Of a stretch of DNA of 64,000 nt, positions 49,992 to 59,597 are shown piece after piece (position 1 is the first letter of the stretch; each line of letters begins with the position of its first letter). The position numbers were made by a program, and so were the translations under genes. The stretch covers positions 1-64,000 of the forward strand of contig JACDGP010000003.1 of assembly GCA_013821605.1 (NCBI GenBank), written 5' to 3'. This DNA is from Herpetosiphonaceae bacterium. GTDB taxonomy: Bacteria; Chloroflexota; Chloroflexia; Chloroflexales; Kallotenuaceae. Below the pieces are notes generated by a model. The model was not told the DNA's origin. It did not search any database and saw only the letters and a program-made list of their open reading frames with translations.

Positions 49992-50795
49992 CTACTGGAT
50001 CTGGCCCTCGCTCGTCGGGTCACCGTTGGGACCCATCAGAGCGCGCGCCTCATGGCGGCTGATGACTTCGTCACCGCGCGCACTAGCTCCGGGTCGTGCC
50101 AGGCTGCTAAGCGCTATGATGATCAGGAAGCCGTTAAAAACGATCCCGGTTGCGACAACGATCCAGCCGGTGATCGGCCCGACAGCTGCACGGCGTAGAA
50201 GTTCTGCGGGAAGTGTCGAGGGTGTGGGGTGCACGACGATCTTGATGATCCAACTTACCGTTAATACGGCGAAAATCCAGCTATAGTTGCGCCGCAACCG
50301 CCGCCCGACCGCCTCGGTCAGGCTCATATTGAAATGCGGTTGTAGCAGGTCATTCGCCAGCAGTTGGCGCCAATGCTCGCCGTCGTGGTCTTGGCGTTGC
50401 GGAAGCAAGAGCCCGGAAAAAAACTCGGTCTCCATCACTCGAATACGGGCGCGCCAGAGGTCATAGTAGCGGAAGCGGCGTGCCTCGATGAGCAAGAAGA
50501 AGCCGATCAACAGTGAGTTGATCATGATCATGACATGCGTGTTGTTGGGGCTCGAAAAGGCAAACGAAAGCGTCGCACCCGTGGTCAAGACGGCCCAGTT
50601 GGTGGTGCCATCTAGTCGGTTGCGCCATGTATTCGCGCGGGCGACTTCGCCGCGGTAGAGATGGACCATCGCCGTGTTAAACTCGCTGGGCGTGAGTGGG
50701 CGCGCCCCTGGCAACGTGCTGGGCGTTGAGCCTGCCGCTGTGAAACCCGGCAAGACCGGCTCGCTCGGTGGCGCAGAGCTTTTTTGTGTTGCCAT
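49992..50795 (-). CDS. DUF2270 membrane protein
   Basis: A 267-residue integral membrane protein of unknown role. FNTAMVHLYRGEVARANTWRNRLDGTTNWAVLTTGATLSFAF and LIGFFLLIEARRFRYYDLWRARIRVMETEFFSGLLLPQ are characteristic for DUF2270. Two helices flank that loop and two more lie near residues 165-235. The ATG at 50795 has no ribosome site; a minus-strand TACAAT lies only ten bases upstream, so the mRNA may have an extremely short leader. It is 26 bases upstream of the Uma2 gene in the same direction. Confidence 0.87.
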   Translation of the reverse strand: MATQKSSAPPSEPVLPGFTAAGSTPSTLPGARPLTPSEFNTAMVHLYRGEVARANTWRNRLDGTTNWAVLTTGATLSFAFSSPNNTHVMIMINSLLIGFFLLIEARRFRYYDLWRARIRVMETEFFSGLLLPQRQDHDGEHWRQLLANDLLQPHFNMSLTEAVGRRLRRNYSWIFAVLTVSWIIKIVVHPTPSTLPAELLRRAAVGPITGWIVVATGIVFNGFLIIIALSSLARPGASARGDEVISRHEARALMGPNGDPTSEGQIQ

Positions 50796-50870
50796 CGTTA
50801 CCGTTATTGTACCACCTGGGAGCGTGTTACACTTTCGCTGCTACGATGTGATTGAGGAGGCGCGAGCGCC

Positions 50871-52229
50871 ATGGCTGCTCAAACAATGGACCAGTTGGTA
50901 TCGCTGTGCAAACGGCGTGGTTTTATTTTTCCTGGCTCGGAGATTTACGGGGGCTTGCAGGGGGCATTTGATTACGGGCCGCTGGGCGTGGAACTCAAAA
51001 ATAATCTGAAGCAGCTCTGGTGGCGCACCAACGTGTACGAGCGCGATGATATGGAAGGGCTCGATGCGGCGATCTTGATGAACAAGCTGACGTGGCGCTA
51101 TTCGGGCCATGAAGAAACGTTTGTGGACCCGATGGTCGATTGTCGGCACTGCAAGGGTCGCTTTCGCGCCGATCATATCAAGGGCAAGTGCCCCAACTGC
51201 GGCTCGACCGACCTGACCGAGCCACGGCCTTTCAATATGATGTTCAAGACCCAGATTGGGCCGCTGCCCGACCCCGAGTCGTATTCGTATCTGCGCCCGG
51301 AAACGGCGCAGGGCATCTTTGTGAACTTCAAAAACGTGCTCGACTCGACCAATCGTAAGCTGCCGTTCGGTATCGCGCAGATCGGGAAAGCATTTCGGAA
51401 TGAGATCACGCCGCGCAACTTTATCTTCCGTGTGCGTGAACTGGAGCAGATGGAGATCGAGTACTTTGTGCGACCGGGCGATGACGAGGCCGCGCACAAG
51501 CAGTGGGTCGAAACCCGCGTTAACTGGTGGGTTAACACCTGCGGTCTGGACCGGGCCGATGTGGAAGAATATCATGTACCCGCCGGGGAACTGGCCCATT
51601 ACTCCAAAGCCACCGTGGATTTGATGTTCCGCTTCCCAATCGGCATGGAGGAACTGGAAGGCATCGCCAACCGCACCGATTTTGATCTGGGCTCACATAC
51701 AGCGGATCAAGAAAAGCTGAAGCTGACGGCTAAGGTCGCCCCTAACCCCGATAGCATCGCGCGGCTTTCGTATTTCGATCACACGACCAACCAGCATATT
51801 GTGCCCTTCGTGATCGAGCCCTCAGCGGGCGTGGACCGTGGAACGCTGGCCGTCTTGACCTCGGCGTACGAAGAGCAACAGCTTGACAAAGGCGATGTAC
51901 GGACCGTGCTGCATCTCAAGCCGGCGCTGGCGCCGATCAAAGTCGCGGTATTGCCGCTTAAGAAAAACCACGACGGGATCGTGGGCTTGGCCAAGAATAT
52001 TAAGCGGACGCTGCAGGCGAGCGGCGAGATGCGCTCGGTATATGACGATACGGCAGCCATTGGCAAGCTGTACCGCCGCCAAGACGAGGTCGGCACGCCG
52101 TTCTGCGTAACGGTCGATTTCCAGTCGTTGGAAGACCAGACGGTGACGGTGCGCGACCGTGATACGATGGCGCAAGAGCGCATCGCAGTACCGGATTTGC
52201 AGCCCTATTTTCGCGAGCGATTGCGGTAG
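50871..52229 (+). CDS. glyQS: Glycyl-tRNA synthetase (homodimeric type)
   Basis: Class II synthetase that charges tRNA(Gly). The 452-residue protein has [28 protein letters not shown] (motif 1 region), a zinc-finger-like insertion [35 protein letters not shown] and [26 protein letters not shown] (motif 2), [22 protein letters not shown] (motif 3) and a C-terminal anticodon-binding domain ([10 protein letters not shown]). GAGGAGG precedes ATG 50871. It overlaps no gene; pyrD begins seven bases after its stop. Confidence 0.97.
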   Translation: MAAQTMDQLVSLCKRRGFIFPGSEIYGGLQGAFDYGPLGVELKNNLKQLWWRTNVYERDDMEGLDAAILMNKLTWRYSGHEETFVDPMVDCRHCKGRFRADHIKGKCPNCGSTDLTEPRPFNMMFKTQIGPLPDPESYSYLRPETAQGIFVNFKNVLDSTNRKLPFGIAQIGKAFRNEITPRNFIFRVRELEQMEIEYFVRPGDDEAAHKQWVETRVNWWVNTCGLDRADVEEYHVPAGELAHYSKATVDLMFRFPIGMEELEGIANRTDFDLGSHTADQEKLKLTAKVAPNPDSIARLSYFDHTTNQHIVPFVIEPSAGVDRGTLAVLTSAYEEQQLDKGDVRTVLHLKPALAPIKVAVLPLKKNHDGIVGLAKNIKRTLQASGEMRSVYDDTAAIGKLYRRQDEVGTPFCVTVDFQSLEDQTVTVRDRDTMAQERIAVPDLQPYFRERLR

Positions 52230-52235
52230 TAGCCG

Positions 52236-53312
52236 GTGTATCAGCGCGTCGCGTATCCGCTGCTGGCACAACTGGATGCCGAGCTTGCACATGACATAAC
52301 ACTTCGCCTACTTGGTCGTGCGAGTCGTAGTCCACTGCTCCTGGGCCTGCTACGACGCCGGCTGCTACTTACCGACCCGCGGCTGCATGTGCGCTTGTTT
52401 GGGTGTGACTTCCCCAATCCATTGGGCGTGGCCGCCGGGCTAGACAAAAACGGCGTCGCTGTGACTGCCCTGCATAGCCTCGGTTTTGGCTATGTCGAGG
52501 TGGGGACGGTGACGCCCGAACCCCAGGGCGGCAATCCACAGCCGCGCATGTTTCGCTTGCAGGAGGACCAGGCATTAATTAATCGCCTGGGCTTTCCGGG
52601 CAGGGGCACTGCGGCAGTGGCAGGCCAGTTACGGCGGCTGCGCGGCCCGCGACCGATCCTAGGGATTAATCTGGGCGCGAACAAAGCGGCAGTCGAGGGC
52701 GGGACGGCAGTGGCCGATTATCTACACGGCATGCAGACCCTGGCCTCGGAGTCCGATTACCTGGCGATCAATATCAGCTCGCCCAACACCGCGCGCTTAC
52801 GTGAGCTACAAGGCCGTGAAGCACTGGCCGGACTGCTGCAAGCGGTCATCGCCGAGCGTGACCGGCTCTCGGTGCGCCGTCCCGTGCTGGTCAAGATCGC
52901 GCCCGACCTGTCGCCGGCAGAACTGGATGAGTTGCTCAATGTCGTCATGGCGCACCGCGTCGATGGGTTGATCGCCACCAACACCACGCTGGCGCGGCCC
53001 ACCACTCTGCGTAGCCCACATAGCGCACAACAAGGAGGCTTGAGCGGTCGTCCCTTAGCCGATCGCTCTAACGCAGTCATCCGCACGATCTACCGGGCAA
53101 CCGCCGGCCGTTTGCCGATCATCGGCGTAGGCGGCATCTTCAGCGCTACGGATGCTTGGCACAAACTACGGGCCGGTGCCTCGCTTGTGCAGCTATACAC
53201 TGGCTTTGTGTATGGCGGACCGTTGACGGCTACCACGATTAATCGTGACCTGTTGCAACGTCTTGTAGCCGAAGGTGTATCACAGATAACAGAGATCGTG
53301 GGCACCTTGTAG
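52236..53312 (+). CDS. pyrD: Dihydroorotate dehydrogenase (quinone), class 2
   Basis: Membrane-associated FMN enzyme that oxidises dihydroorotate to orotate in pyrimidine synthesis, passing electrons to quinone. The 358-residue protein has the class-2 N-terminal helical extension (YPLLAQLDAELAHDITLRLLG), NPLGVAAGLDKNG, FGYVEVGTVTPEPQGGNPQPR, INISSPNTARLREL with the catalytic Ser, LVKIAPDLS and LPIIGVGGI. The start is GTG 52236, six bases after the glyQS stop, and a co-transcript is likely. Confidence 0.96.
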   Translation: MYQRVAYPLLAQLDAELAHDITLRLLGRASRSPLLLGLLRRRLLLTDPRLHVRLFGCDFPNPLGVAAGLDKNGVAVTALHSLGFGYVEVGTVTPEPQGGNPQPRMFRLQEDQALINRLGFPGRGTAAVAGQLRRLRGPRPILGINLGANKAAVEGGTAVADYLHGMQTLASESDYLAINISSPNTARLRELQGREALAGLLQAVIAERDRLSVRRPVLVKIAPDLSPAELDELLNVVMAHRVDGLIATNTTLARPTTLRSPHSAQQGGLSGRPLADRSNAVIRTIYRATAGRLPIIGVGGIFSATDAWHKLRAGASLVQLYTGFVYGGPLTATTINRDLLQRLVAEGVSQITEIVGTL

Positions 53313-53328
53313 ATCGTGACCGCACCCT

Positions 53329-54210
53329 TTATTTGGTACCGTGACTTTTGGCCTGAGCGGCAGCAGGTTGTTGGTAAATTTGGGTAGTCGAAATTGAGGC
53401 ATGACCAAGCAAGGTTTGGACGGCCCGCAGGTCAGCACCGTTGGCCAGCATGTGTTCGGCGAACGAATGGCGCAACATATGAGGTGTCAACTCCTGTACA
53501 CCCAGTTGGTTCGCATAGCCCTTTAGGATCAGCCAGAAGCCCTGGCGCGTCAGTCGTTTGCCGCGATGGTTCAGAAACAAGGCCGCATCAGGTTCGTTGG
53601 CGGCGCGGGCGATCTGCGAACGGCTGATGTCGAGGTATTCTTCCAGCGCTGTGCCGGCCGAGCCACTAATCGGCAGGATCCGCTCCTTCGAGCGTCCTAC
53701 ACAACGAACCTGCTCGTCGTCGAGCCGCAGGTCGTCGATATTCAAGGCGACCAGTTCGCTCACACGCATACCCGTCGCATATAACAACTCCAGCATGGCC
53801 TTGTCACGCAGCGCTTCCGGACCGGCCTGTCGTAACGGCAGTTCGAGTAGCTCGTCAACCAGATTAACGGTGATCGAGCGCGGTGGCGTGCGGTCAACCT
53901 TGGGCGAGTCAAGCTCGGCGGCAGGATCGGTCGCTACAACACCGTTGGCGGCCAGAAAGGCGCTGAACGACTTAACCGCTGCCGTGCGTCGAGCCAGCGT
54001 CGAAGTCGCATAGCGGCGCTCGCGCAGAAACAATAAGAAGGCGAGCACGTCGTCGCGGCTCAAGGTTGACCAATTCGTGTGGCCGCGTTCACTGAAAAAG
54101 CTGCGAAACTGCTCAAGGTCGGTACGGTAGGCAGAGCTAGTATTCTCCGAAAGCCGCCGCTCATCTTTGAGGTGGCTGAAAAAGCGGTCGAGCTGCTCCT
54201 GCATGGACAT
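53329..54210 (-). CDS. Xer-type tyrosine recombinase (XerC/XerD)
   Basis: Site-specific recombinase that most likely resolves chromosome dimers at dif. The 293-residue protein has the N-terminal SAM-like core-binding domain and all catalytic residues: Arg149 (TGMRVSEL), Lys175 (GRSKERILP), His244 and Arg247 (HMLRHSFA), His270 (LLGHASI) and Tyr279 (TTQIYQ). Length and lack of extra domains fit housekeeping Xer rather than an integrative element. AGGAG precedes ATG 54210. No attachment site or mobile cargo is adjacent. Confidence 0.93.
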   Translation of the reverse strand: MSMQEQLDRFFSHLKDERRLSENTSSAYRTDLEQFRSFFSERGHTNWSTLSRDDVLAFLLFLRERRYATSTLARRTAAVKSFSAFLAANGVVATDPAAELDSPKVDRTPPRSITVNLVDELLELPLRQAGPEALRDKAMLELLYATGMRVSELVALNIDDLRLDDEQVRCVGRSKERILPISGSAGTALEEYLDISRSQIARAANEPDAALFLNHRGKRLTRQGFWLILKGYANQLGVQELTPHMLRHSFAEHMLANGADLRAVQTLLGHASISTTQIYQQPAAAQAKSHGTK

Positions 54211-54294
54211 GATTCTCCTGACCTGGTGTACATCCAGGGCGATGGTAGCTCAGGAAGGGGGGTTATGTCAAACGCGACCGCTCACAGCATGTTG

Positions 54295-55932
54295 CTAGAA
54301 ATACCGGCTCAGGTTTTCAAAGACCTTGTTAATGTCACTGGTGCCGCCTTTGATCACCTCGCCGCGCCCGAAATCCGCGATCGCTTTGAGGACTGTCTCA
54401 TTGGCATCACTGCCATAGGCAATCGGGAAGATGGTGGTGTTCGTTTCAACGAACTGTTGCTTGATCTGATACAAGTTGGTTTTACTAGAATTATCGGCAC
54501 CATCCGACAGCAGCACCACGGCCTGAATCCGGTCTTGAGCATCTGGTACGTCCTTCAGCGTTTGGAGCGCCGTCTGGAGTCCGTCATACAGCGCAGTCCC
54601 ACCATTGGCCTGGATATCTGTGATCGCGCCATCAAGTTGGAGCCGGTTGTCTCTGAGCTTCGCCAACGGTTGCACTTGTGTAACTTTATCAGAGAAGGTA
54701 ACGAGGGCCACTCGATCATCGGGCAGCAGGCGGCTCAAGAAGAGTCCCACTCCGTTCTTGGCCTGATCGAGCTTGTCACCGTTCATCGATCCAGAGATGT
54801 CGAGCAACAGTACGATATCGGCGCGTTTGCGTGCCTGACCCCATGCTTGCTTGGCGGCGACCAGCACCGCGCCGGATGGTACCTCAAGTGTCGTTTGGGG
54901 TTGGGCCGGATCAATTCCAAAGGCCGGCGTCAGCGGAGATGCCAGCTTGACATTGGGGTTAGCGGGGCGAAAGCCATAGCTCATCGCGACCGTCTGTGAC
55001 GCAGGCGTCAGCAAGAAGTCATAGAGCTGTGCAGCAGCCTGCTGCTCTTCGACGGGCGCGTTGCGCATGACAATAAAAGGATCATCATGGAAGAAGGTGC
55101 CTTCACGCGGATAGATCGCGACGAGCGGCGGATTGGGCTGCCCCTTATTGAAGTCGATCAGCGTTATCTCCTCCATCGGAAAAGCGGAGATATACGACAT
55201 ACCGTACTTTTTCATATTGTCGGAGAAGACCAGCGTGTTGTAGCCGTAGTGGCGAATACTATGGCTCAGATCACTTAAAAACTGGGTGGTTTGGGGACCT
55301 TGCACATCGGCAACCGTTAGACCGCGCGCTTTGTTATTGGCGGAGTAGACTTCGGCCAGGATGGTTGATAGCGCGGTGGTACTGATCTCAGGATCGGTAT
55401 GGCCCCAGGTAAAGCGGCCCCACTCGGGATGGTTGTATTCGCCCCAGCCCTTGTCGGACTTCGTCAGCGCCAGCAAGTCGCTCCAGCCAATAGGTTTGGT
55501 GGGCCAGCCCAGCGCCTCGGCCATCGGCTTCCACATCGAAATCACGACGGGTGTTAGTACGAGCGCCTTGTTGGAGACCGCCGGATCGGGCGTATTCGGT
55601 GCCTCGTTTTTAAGCACTTCTAGCCAAGCTGATGAGGAGGGTGACCAGACGGTTGGCTTGAAGGTACCCTGCACCATCTCGGTGCGAGCGGCACCGGATG
55701 ATTTATTAATACCTTCGACCACGATCGGGCGGCCATTCAGCTTGGGCTTGCTGGCAGCGAAGGCCGCAAAGCGATCGGTGAGCCAACCTTCCTTCTCGGG
55801 TGAATAAGCCAGTGTGATCTTAATCGCGTTCGCCGGAACGCCCGATGCCGACGTCAGGATGCCAGCATCGGCACTACATCCCGTCACGACCACAAGTATG
55901 ACCAACAGCGCACTGCACAAAAAACGTTGCAT
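54295..55932 (-). CDS. Lipoprotein with solute-binding-like and VWA domains
   Basis: A 545-residue exported protein. The signal peptide ends in a lipobox-like LVVVTGC (Cys20), so it should be anchored to the outer face of the membrane. Residues about 40-345 resemble periplasmic substrate-binding proteins (ITLAYSPEKEGWLTDRFAAFA, VWSPSSSAWLEVLKNE, YPREGTFFHDDPFIVM). Residues about 375-545 form a von Willebrand A domain with the MIDAS DISGSMNGDKL and LSDGADNSS. ATG 55932 follows AAGGA; the earlier open frame is rejected. Pairing binding-protein and VWA modules suggests a ligand-dependent adhesion or sensing role (inference). No ABC permease genes are next to it. Confidence 0.87.
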   Translation of the reverse strand: MQRFLCSALLVILVVVTGCSADAGILTSASGVPANAIKITLAYSPEKEGWLTDRFAAFAASKPKLNGRPIVVEGINKSSGAARTEMVQGTFKPTVWSPSSSAWLEVLKNEAPNTPDPAVSNKALVLTPVVISMWKPMAEALGWPTKPIGWSDLLALTKSDKGWGEYNHPEWGRFTWGHTDPEISTTALSTILAEVYSANNKARGLTVADVQGPQTTQFLSDLSHSIRHYGYNTLVFSDNMKKYGMSYISAFPMEEITLIDFNKGQPNPPLVAIYPREGTFFHDDPFIVMRNAPVEEQQAAAQLYDFLLTPASQTVAMSYGFRPANPNVKLASPLTPAFGIDPAQPQTTLEVPSGAVLVAAKQAWGQARKRADIVLLLDISGSMNGDKLDQAKNGVGLFLSRLLPDDRVALVTFSDKVTQVQPLAKLRDNRLQLDGAITDIQANGGTALYDGLQTALQTLKDVPDAQDRIQAVVLLSDGADNSSKTNLYQIKQQFVETNTTIFPIAYGSDANETVLKAIADFGRGEVIKGGTSDINKVFENLSRYF

Positions 55933-56097
55933 GTTTGATCCTTGTCTATCGTCGTGCAAAGTAGATACGTTCGGGTGCTGTTCGAGGTTGCAGCGTAGCA
56001 TACTCGGTGCTCGCTGTACATAGCCATGAAAGTAGCGGTACAATAGCATCTGATAACGTCGCCCCCAGGGAGCGCACAAAGGAGTGTTTGAACTCTT

Positions 56098-56355
56098 ATG
56101 ACTGATTCGCACGCATCAGATGCGTCGCAGCTACATCCGGCTGAGCGGTATGACCAGCTGACCGACGGCAAAACAGCCTCTGATAGCACCACACGCTCGG
56201 CGCAGGATGTTGGTAGTATGCCGTCGGCAGGCCAGGGTGCCGTGGAAACCGAAATGACACCGCTGACGCCTCCTTCTGCCGATAGTGATACCAATGCGGG
56301 AGCAGCAAGTGCCGATGACGACTTCGATCCCGCCGATGAAATTACACCGGGGTAA
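56098..56355 (+). CDS. Hypothetical acidic low-complexity protein, 85 aa
   Basis: An 85-residue protein rich in Asp, Ser, Ala and Thr with no predicted fold (DSDTNAGAASADDDFDPADE). AAAGGAG lies about 15 bases before the ATG, which is rather far, and a TACAAT box lies near 56038. It precedes korA in the same direction with a gap of 61 bases. It could be a real small acidic protein; the evidence is moderate. Confidence 0.5.
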   Translation: MTDSHASDASQLHPAERYDQLTDGKTASDSTTRSAQDVGSMPSAGQGAVETEMTPLTPPSADSDTNAGAASADDDFDPADEITPG

Positions 56356-56416
56356 ATAAGCAGGTCACACGCCTCGGCGGTGGTGGGACCATATATGTAA
56401 TTAAGAGGAGATCCTC

Positions 56417-58249
56417 ATGAGCACGGTAGACGTGCAAGCGGACGTCCAGCACAGCGCGGTGGCGGAGCGTCCCACAGTTGTCAACGATTTTTCTTTTGTG
56501 GCGGCTACGGTCAATGGATCAGGCAGCCAAACGGCCAACAGTGTCTTGATCCGCGCGATCTTTAAGATGGGTATTCCGGTTAACGGCAAGAATCTGTTTC
56601 CATCAAATATTTCGGGCTTACCTACCTGGTATACCATCCGAATCAATAAAGACGGTTATATCGCACGGCGCGAAGGCACCGAGATTGTGGTGGCCTTTAA
56701 CAAAAATACGGCGGCGGCAGACCTCGCGGGGCTACCCGAGGGTGGCGTGTGCGTTTATGCCGACGATATTCCCTTGGATCGCGCGCGCACCGATGTGACC
56801 TATTATGCACTGCCCGCGAAGGAGCTGGTCAAGCAGTCGGGCGCGGATGTCAAGCTGCGCGATTATGTGGCGAACATGGTGTATGTCGGTGCACTGGCCG
56901 AGTTGCTGGGCATTGACCGTGACGAGATTAAAGCGGCACTCACGTTTCATTTCCAGGGCAAGACCAAGCCGATCAACCTAAATTATGGCGTGGTCGAAGC
57001 CGCCGCAGAATGGGTGCGAGCTAACAACCATGCGCCCTGCCCGTTCCGCGTCGAAGCGATGGCTAAGACCACCGGTCAGATCATGATCGATGGCAACACC
57101 GCCGGCGCACTGGGTGCGGTCTTCGGCGGCGTGTCGCTGGTTAGCTGGTATCCGATTACGCCTTCGACCAGTTTGGTCGATGCACTCAACGAATACTTGC
57201 CTGAGTTCCGCCATGATGCCGATGGTGCGCCGACCTATACGGTCGTGCAGGCCGAGGACGAGCTGGCGGCGATCGGGATGGTGATGGGTGCCGGTTGGGC
57301 CGGCGCGCGCGCTATGACAGCCACGTCGGGCCCCGGTATCTCTTTGATGTCCGAGTTCGCCGGTCTGGGCTATTTTGCCGAAATTCCGGGCGTGATCTGG
57401 GATATTCAACGCATGGGACCCTCAACCGGTTTGCCGACGCGTGTGTCACAGGGCGATGTGCTTTCAACGTACTTCCTCGGCCATGGTGATACGCGGCATG
57501 TATGCTTGCTACCCGGTACGATGGCCGACTGCTTCGAGTTTGGCTACCTTGCCTTCGATCTAGCCGAACGGCTGCAAACACCGGTCTTCGTGCTTAGCGA
57601 TCTTGACCTTGGCATGAACTCTTGGCTGAGCGAGCCCTTCACCTATCCGCAGGAGCCGATGGATCGTGGCAAGGTGCTGTCTGTCGAAGACTTGAAGCGG
57701 CTTGGTAGCTTCCAGCGCTATGCCGATGTAGATGGCGATGGGATTGGCTACCGCACCTTGCCGGGCACCGATCATCCCGCTGCGGCTTATTTCACGCGAG
57801 GGACTGGTCATAACGCCAACGCGATCTATAGCGAACGGCCTGATGACTGGCAGGGCAATATGGAACGGCTGGATCGCAAGCACGAGACAGCCCGCCGCCT
57901 GGTGCCGAAGCCGGTCATCGATCAGCATGCTGCGGCGAAGCTGGCTATTCTCGGCTTTGGTTCGAGTGACGGTGCGATCCAGGAGGCGCGTGACCGGCTA
58001 ACGACGCAGGGCGTCGCTACCAGTTCGTTGCGTCTGCGGGCGTTGCCCCTGACGGACGAGGTACGCGACTTTGTGGCAGCCCATGAGCGGGTGTATGTGG
58101 TCGAGTTGAATCAAGACGGCCAAATGTACCGCCTCCTGTGCATGGAATACCCAGAGCTTGCGACCAAATTCATTTCAATCGCCCATTGTGATGGTCTGCC
58201 GCTGACGGCGCGCTTTATCACTGAGCAGATACAACAAAGAGAAGGTTAA
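56417..58249 (+). CDS. korA: 2-oxoacid:ferredoxin oxidoreductase, fused gamma-alpha subunit
   Basis: Oxidatively decarboxylates a 2-oxoacid (probably 2-oxoglutarate) to acyl-CoA with ferredoxin as acceptor. In the 610-residue protein, residues about 25-190 are the gamma domain (FVAATVNGSGSQTANSVLIRA, KAALTFHFQGK) and residues about 215-600 the alpha domain (MIDGNTAGALGAVFGGVSLVSWYPITPSTSL, AEDELAAIGMVMGAGWAGARAMTATSGPG). This fused arrangement is usual for two-subunit KorAB enzymes. GAGGAG precedes ATG 56417. korB begins four bases after the stop. A citrate synthase gene elsewhere in the window fits a TCA-cycle role. Confidence 0.94.
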   Translation: MSTVDVQADVQHSAVAERPTVVNDFSFVAATVNGSGSQTANSVLIRAIFKMGIPVNGKNLFPSNISGLPTWYTIRINKDGYIARREGTEIVVAFNKNTAAADLAGLPEGGVCVYADDIPLDRARTDVTYYALPAKELVKQSGADVKLRDYVANMVYVGALAELLGIDRDEIKAALTFHFQGKTKPINLNYGVVEAAAEWVRANNHAPCPFRVEAMAKTTGQIMIDGNTAGALGAVFGGVSLVSWYPITPSTSLVDALNEYLPEFRHDADGAPTYTVVQAEDELAAIGMVMGAGWAGARAMTATSGPGISLMSEFAGLGYFAEIPGVIWDIQRMGPSTGLPTRVSQGDVLSTYFLGHGDTRHVCLLPGTMADCFEFGYLAFDLAERLQTPVFVLSDLDLGMNSWLSEPFTYPQEPMDRGKVLSVEDLKRLGSFQRYADVDGDGIGYRTLPGTDHPAAAYFTRGTGHNANAIYSERPDDWQGNMERLDRKHETARRLVPKPVIDQHAAAKLAILGFGSSDGAIQEARDRLTTQGVATSSLRLRALPLTDEVRDFVAAHERVYVVELNQDGQMYRLLCMEYPELATKFISIAHCDGLPLTARFITEQIQQREG

Positions 58250-58253
58250 TACC

Positions 58254-59300
58254 ATGGCAACCGCAGCTAAACCCGGTGATAACCGGAAAATCAACCTGAT
58301 CGGTCTGGAGCGGACCGACTATAAAGGCAACGTTTCAACGCTCTGCGCGGGATGCGGCCATGACTCGATCTCGGCACAAATCATGACCGCCGCGTTCGAT
58401 CTATCGCTCAAGCCCCATACGATTATTAAGATGAGCGGCATCGGCTGTTCATCGAAGTCGCCCGCTTATTTCCTGAGCCGCTCGCACGGCTTCAACGCCT
58501 TACATGGCCGTATGCCGTCGGTCGTGACCGGCGCGACGCTGGCCAACCGGTCGCTAGAGGCGATCGCGGTTAGTGGTGACGGCGATACCGGCAGCATCGG
58601 TTTCAGCCAGTACAAGCACCTGCTACGCCGCAATGTGCCGATGGTGTATATCATCGAAAATAACGGTGTGTATGGATTGACCAAGGGCCAGTTCTCGGCT
58701 ACTGCCGACCAGGGCCAGAAGCTCAAATATGCGGGCCTTAACGAGTTACCGCCGATTGATCTGTGTGCCGAGGCGATCCTGAGCGGCTGTGGCTTCGTGG
58801 CGCGCTCCTTCAGTGGTGATGCCAAGCAGGTACGCGAGTTGCTCAAAGCTGCCATGTCGTACCATGGTACGGCAGTTGTTGATATCATCAGCCCGTGCGT
58901 GACTTTCAACAACCATGACGAGTCAACCAAAAGCTATGCATACGGCAAGGCCCACGAGGAGCCGATCCACGATATCACCTTTATTAAGCAATACGAAGAG
59001 ATCACAGTCGATTACGAGCCTGGCACCGTGCAGGTGGTCAAAATGCACGACGGCCCGACGATCCGGCTCAAGAAATTGGATCGCGACTATGATCCGACCA
59101 GCAAAATGGCGGCCTTGCAACTGCTCGAAGGTGCGCACGAAAAGCAAGAATTTGTCACCGGCCTGCTGTATATTAACGAGGGTCGTCCGACCCTGCCGGA
59201 GTTGCAGCATCTGCCATCAACGCCACTGGCCAAGCTGTCGCCCGATCAGCTACGCCCAGGCGAGGACAAGCTGCGCGAGATCATGGCGACCTTCATGTAA
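58254..59300 (+). CDS. korB: 2-oxoacid:ferredoxin oxidoreductase, beta subunit
   Basis: Thiamine-diphosphate-binding subunit, 348 residues. LCAGCGHDSISAQI and KMSGIGCSSKSPAYF carry the cysteines expected near the proximal iron-sulfur cluster, and VSGDGDTGSIGFSQYKHLLRRNV is the ThDP/Mg motif (GDGx...). IENNGVYGLTKGQFSAT is conserved in KorB. It is co-translated with korA (gap of four bases) and followed by a strong terminator. Substrate specificity (2-oxoglutarate versus others) is by family resemblance. Confidence 0.94.
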   Translation: MATAAKPGDNRKINLIGLERTDYKGNVSTLCAGCGHDSISAQIMTAAFDLSLKPHTIIKMSGIGCSSKSPAYFLSRSHGFNALHGRMPSVVTGATLANRSLEAIAVSGDGDTGSIGFSQYKHLLRRNVPMVYIIENNGVYGLTKGQFSATADQGQKLKYAGLNELPPIDLCAEAILSGCGFVARSFSGDAKQVRELLKAAMSYHGTAVVDIISPCVTFNNHDESTKSYAYGKAHEEPIHDITFIKQYEEITVDYEPGTVQVVKMHDGPTIRLKKLDRDYDPTSKMAALQLLEGAHEKQEFVTGLLYINEGRPTLPELQHLPSTPLAKLSPDQLRPGEDKLREIMATFM

Positions 59301-59319
59301 CGTGTGCCAACCTGAAGCT

Positions 59320-59359
59320 AAACACCGTAGTCTCCGTGACGGAGCTGCGGTGTTTGGTT
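59320..59359 (+). terminator. Terminator after korAB
   Basis: AAACACCG and CGGTGTTT form an eight-base-pair stem, stacked on an inner CTCCG/CGGAG hairpin, and are followed by GGTTT. The element starts 20 bases after the korB stop. Confidence 0.8.
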
Positions 59360-59597
59360 TAAGGACTGGTCGAGTGATTGGTTGGAACTCCCGCTGTAGT
59401 GCCTGTTGAGTCCTATTGTGCACAAGGAGAAGGGAGCACCGGCCATAGTCCGAATGTCATCTATCCCCGGCAGCCATTCCTCCGTATGCTTACAACTGCG
59501 TACAGAACGAGGACAACATGCTGCTCAAAGCACGACCCGACCGCTATGCCCACTCGTGGATCGAGAACGAATTGTTCCGGCGCGACTGGACATACCG

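Noticed and set aside
50796-50870. Search for a T-box leader before glyQS
   Set aside because: The leader is under 75 bases and lacks the T-box sequence and antiterminator.
54079-54999. Long plus-strand frame of 306 codons
   Set aside because: It is antisense to the Xer recombinase and VWA lipoprotein genes, both with intact motifs; the translation has no family resemblance.
59406-59597. N-terminal extension of the histidine kinase from TTG 59406
   Set aside because: No ribosome site at a good distance from TTG 59406 or ATG 59454, and the extra residues look unlike a signal or sensor segment; GTG 59598 precedes the first membrane helix. Left as uncertain.
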